Below, in pieces: positions 7,247 through 9,633 of a stretch of 9,633 nt of DNA. The notes under the pieces are model-generated. The model saw nothing but the letters and a program-made list of their open reading frames with translations, did no database searches and had not been told where the DNA came from. The stretch is taken from the NCBI GenBank assembly GCA_025462985.1, contig JAOAPP010000346.1, positions 1-9,633 on the forward strand, in the 5' to 3' direction. Position 1 is the stretch's first letter. Each line of letters begins with the position of its first letter. The translations under genes were made by a program, and so were the position numbers. Source of the DNA: Bryobacterales bacterium (GTDB taxonomy: Bacteria > Acidobacteriota > Terriglobia > Bryobacterales > Bryobacteraceae).

Positions 7247-7963
7247 ATGAGCCTAACCCGCAACCCCGGGAGAGTCGCCGGTTTCTGGTACCTGCTCCTT
7301 ATCGTTATCGGCCCAGTGCGCCTCATTTATATTGCCAACAAACTGTTCGTGCGTGAGAACGCGACCACGACGGTCAGCAACATCGCCGCTCACCAGTGGC
7401 TCTTCCGTTTTGGTATGGTCAGCGAACTGGTTAGCGCGGTCTTGCTGATTTTCCTCGTACTGGCCTTTTACCGGCTGTTCAAGGGAGTGGATCAGAACCT
7501 CGCTGTGCTGGTGGTGATCTTCGGCGGCGTGATGCCAGCCATCATCTACTTCGTTAATGTGGTGAGCGACGCTGGCGCCCTAATGGTCGTGCGCGGTGCC
7601 GATTTCTTGTCGGTATTTGACAAACCTCAGCGGGACGCGCTCGTCATGCTGTTCCTCCGCCTGCACGACCTTCAATTCACTGCCACGTTGATGCTTGCGG
7701 GTGCATGGCTTTTCCTATTGGGGGTCCTCGTGTACAGGTCGCGCTTCTTGCCCCGCTTTCTAGGCGTCTGGCTCGTCATCGCCGGCTGCGGCTGGTTGAT
7801 GATGTGCTCTACGGGATTCCTGTCACCGCAATATCAGGACAAGGAACTTGTTATCTTCCAACCCGCCTCCTTCGGGGAGTTGGTGCTCATGCTCTGGCTC
7901 GTCATTAAGGGCGCCAGGCCGCCAGCGCTGGACGCCGCAGCGTCATCGTCGGCGGCTGGTTAG
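7247..7963 (+). CDS. DUF4386-family integral membrane protein
   Basis: This 238-residue protein resembles the DUF4386 family, whose function is unknown. About six hydrophobic segments are visible: residues 12-30, 57-77, 85-108, 145-163, 170-189 and 207-221. The N-terminal pattern RNPGRVAGFWYLLLIVIGP is typical of the family, as is the FLPRFLGVWLVIAGCGWL region (167-184). The last 15 residues are an Ala/Ser-rich tail, probably cytoplasmic. The start is fixed by GGGAGG upstream. It follows the arabinofuranosidase by 105 bases on the same strand, but that gap and the possible stem-loop in it leave open whether they share a transcript. No catalytic motif is visible. Confidence 0.82.
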   Translation: MSLTRNPGRVAGFWYLLLIVIGPVRLIYIANKLFVRENATTTVSNIAAHQWLFRFGMVSELVSAVLLIFLVLAFYRLFKGVDQNLAVLVVIFGGVMPAIIYFVNVVSDAGALMVVRGADFLSVFDKPQRDALVMLFLRLHDLQFTATLMLAGAWLFLLGVLVYRSRFLPRFLGVWLVIAGCGWLMMCSTGFLSPQYQDKELVIFQPASFGELVLMLWLVIKGARPPALDAAASSSAAG

Positions 7964-8343
7964 GCTGCATTACTGGCGTTTGACAACTCCGGCGTTAGGG
8001 GTCGTGTAGCCGCTCGCCGGGCGCCCGGTGTTTGGGACACTCTGCCCGGCATGCATAGCCCGGCGTCACCGTAGCACTCACAATGCTGGATCAGGCCACT
8101 TCGTGGTTCGTCGACCATCATTCCGCTACTTCGGATTGTGGAAGGTAGCGCGCTCTCAAAGCAATCCGGAAGTTCTACCGCAACAGTCCGACTCGGCGGC
8201 ACACGCCCTACTTACATCGAGTGCCGGAGGCCTCACTTCCCTTCGCACGTTTTGTAACAAAGAAGGCTAGGGTATCTGTCGTCCAACGTCTGCTTCGCCA
8301 CAGCGTCGGCGCAGCGCCTGAATGCTTTCCGTGCTCGGGGATC
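7964..8343. other. 380-base gene-free gap between two convergent genes
   Basis: No convincing gene is visible. Short frames on both strands (8028-8270 plus, 7960-8202 minus, both GTG-started) lack ribosome sites and recognisable sequence. The stretch holds a GC-only palindrome CCGGGCGCCCGG (8017-8028) near the end of the DUF4386 gene, two further GCCCGG copies shortly after it, and a GGCGC-A-GCGCC dyad (8308-8318) just beyond the BI-1 stop. Either dyad could help end transcription, but neither has a T tract. Confidence 0.4.
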
Positions 8344-9057
8344 TTAGTCGCGACGCCCGCCATTCAGAAGCCGCAGCAGAATATTCAGCGTCGCTACAAA
8401 GACGTTGAACACTCCCGCGAACAGCATAAGAGCGCCAGGGATCGGACTGTCCGCATCAGGAGAACGCAAGACAGCGCTCGTGGAATACACAATCGTGAAC
8501 ACTCCAAGAGCGCCGATGCCCACGCTGATCAGAATACCGACGATTCCAATCTGGAGAAAGCTGTTGAGAATCACTGCGCCGATAACCGAAAAGAAGATTC
8601 CGGTCATGAGTCCCCGCGGCGCGGAAAATTCTCGGCGGGCACTCATCACATACAACGTGACGCCGATGAAAACAAAAGCTGTGATGGCCAGTGCTACCAC
8701 TATCAGCGATGGCGCAATCATTCGTGCGACCCAAAGGAGCGGCGAAAGCGCGATTCCCGAGATGAACCCGTCAAACACCAGCGCAGCTAGGCCAAGTTGC
8801 GGATTGTGTCGGGCGGATATGGCAATCCGCGGAACAAGATTCAAAAGCAGGAGGGCAACGATCCAACCAATCCATCCGGAAAAGAAACGGGCAAGCGTTT
8901 CCGAAGTTGCTCCGATATAGCCACCCGCGATGGCGCTGAACACCGCAAGCCCGAACAATAGGTAAGTCTGCTTGATAACTGCCGCGCGGTGTCCGCTCAG
9001 GACCGTCGTCCCGCTGAGGTTGTCCCAAACTGAACTCTGCGCACCGGGATCGTACAT
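8344..9057 (-). CDS. Bax inhibitor-1/YccA-family membrane protein lacking the di-aspartyl pair
   Basis: This 237-residue integral membrane protein has about seven hydrophobic segments, the standard BI-1/TMBIM layout and length. Family features include the N-terminal FLxxVYxxM-like region (here YLLFGLAVFSAIAGGYIG, 32-49), the FDGFISGIALSPLL block (95-108) and the final helix ALMLFAGVFNVFVATLNILL (209-228). BI-1 proteins are calcium-leak channels or modulators; the bacterial YetJ senses pH and calcium through two aspartates. Both positions differ here: YDT is Tyr-Ser-Thr (Ser192) and LYLDFINLF is LFAGVFNVF (Gly215). The start at 9057 is supported by GAGG nine bases upstream. It lies 68 bases downstream of the broken dehydrogenase on the same strand. 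A TAGAAT hexamer (minus strand, 9076-9081) is -10-like but lacks a good -35. The family call is firm. Confidence 0.85.
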   Translation of the reverse strand: MYDPGAQSSVWDNLSGTTVLSGHRAAVIKQTYLLFGLAVFSAIAGGYIGATSETLARFFSGWIGWIVALLLLNLVPRIAISARHNPQLGLAALVFDGFISGIALSPLLWVARMIAPSLIVVALAITAFVFIGVTLYVMSARREFSAPRGLMTGIFFSVIGAVILNSFLQIGIVGILISVGIGALGVFTIVYSTSAVLRSPDADSPIPGALMLFAGVFNVFVATLNILLRLLNGGRRD

Positions 9058-9125
9058 AGTGTGATACCTCGTTCCATTCTAGATGTTTTCCGAACCCTGC
9101 ACATTGATCAAAGGCGAGCAACGGA

Positions 9126-9633
9126 CTACGCGAACCCGCCGTTGGCGCGTATGACCTGCGCGTTGACCCAGCCGCCATCCGGACCGGCCAGAAAGGAAAC
9201 CACACGAGCGATGTCCTCAGGCTGACCGAGACGCTCGAGAGGAGCCAATTTACTGAGTTGTGCGATCTGGTCCTCCGACTTGTCGCCCAGAAAGAGTTGA
9301 GTCGCTACGGGCCCCAGGAGTGACCGCATTGACGGTCATATTCCGTCCGCGAAGCTCGTTCGCAAGGACGCGTACAAGACCTTCCACCCCGGCCTTCGAT
9401 GCAATGTATGGCCGTATGTGGGGAACGACTTGACAAGTACGCTGCTTGAGAATGCAATTATCCGACCGCCCTCACGCACGTGCTGCGCAGCCTGCGCGAG
9501 TACCGGAAAAGTGCCGCGCAGCTTAGTATTTATCACCTTGTCAAAGGTCCCTACATCGTTTTTGATGATGGGCGAAACGGGCATGATGCCGGCGCTGTTG
9601 ACCACCACATCGATCTGCTCGAAAGAGTTCAGC
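9126..9633 (-). pseudogene. Short-chain dehydrogenase/reductase, cut at the right edge and frameshifted twice
   Basis: The N-terminal Rossmann glycine motif lies outside the window. What remains is a good SDR sequence spread over two frames. From 9632 it reads IDVVVNSAGIMP (the NAG motif) and GGRIIAFSSSVL, which holds the catalytic serine. It then shifts frame at about 9411-9412, where one base is missing, into PYIASKAGVEGL with the YxxxK tyrosine (codon 9408-9406) and lysine (9396-9394), and on to NMTVNAVTPG. It shifts back at the G run 9315-9312, where one base is extra, into PVATQLF, APLERLGQPEDIARVVSFL and NGGFA, ending at TAG 9128-9126. In the original frame a TGA falls between the two indels, so the reading is interrupted. 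Every motif is intact, which points to a very recent lesion or to assembly error. The substrate is unknown. Confidence 0.8.

Noticed and set aside
8017..8028. Perfect GC palindrome CCGGGCGCCCGG as a terminator of the DUF4386 gene
   Set aside because: There is no T tract, the loop would be too tight for a full stem, and it lies more than 50 bases past the stop. It is noted only within the gap description.
8100..8120. GGTTCG-like core resembling a tRNA T-arm
   Set aside because: No acceptor stem, anticodon arm or D-arm can be placed around it.
8221..8790. Long plus-strand open frame of 189 codons
   Set aside because: It is antisense to the BI-1 gene, and its translation is extremely charged (Arg, Asp, His, Gln rich), as expected opposite hydrophobic helices. 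The minus strand carries a clear family match.

Overview
The window is bacterial chromosome of middling GC content with short intergenic gaps and no phage, insertion sequence, CRISPR or RNA gene that I can recognise. The gene mix is a secreted GH51-type arabinofuranosidase, a COG4529 flavoprotein, a ClcB-type chloride channel, a LysR regulator, a DUF4386 membrane protein and a BI-1 family protein. This fits a soil heterotroph. Acidobacteriota (Terriglobia-like) is my best guess from the overall flavour, but no marker gene proves it.

Layout. Positions 2-220 hold an open frame that may be the C-terminus of a gene entering from the left (weak call). A small exported protein of unknown function lies on the minus strand (402-974). 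It is divergent, across a 204-base promoter region, from a tight plus-strand operon: FAD/NAD(P)-binding protein (1179-2558), ClcB-like chloride channel (2555-3832, sharing ATGA with the upstream stop) and LysR regulator (3842-4771, 9-base gap). A TTA-N7-TAA dyad at 1120-1132 is a candidate LysR operator in front of the operon. After a 360-base non-coding leader with several short dyads comes a 669-residue secreted arabinofuranosidase (5132-7141), then a DUF4386 six-helix membrane protein (7247-7963). A 380-base gene-free stretch separates these from two minus-strand genes: a BI-1/YccA-family membrane protein (8344-9057) and, upstream of it, the C-terminal part of a short-chain dehydrogenase (9126 to the right edge) broken by two compensating single-base indels.

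How the genes may work together. The 1179-4771 operon reads as one self-contained unit: a soluble flavoprotein translationally coupled to a chloride channel, with its probable regulator as the last cistron and a matching operator at the front. Its substrate and signal cannot be read from sequence. The arabinofuranosidase probably releases arabinose from plant or other polysaccharide outside the cytoplasm, but no transporter or catabolic partner lies nearby. The other genes look like unrelated single units.

The points most worth a second look are the coupled flavoprotein/chloride-channel/LysR operon with its operator, the BI-1 protein that lacks both aspartates of the usual di-aspartyl sensor, and the doubly frameshifted dehydrogenase.
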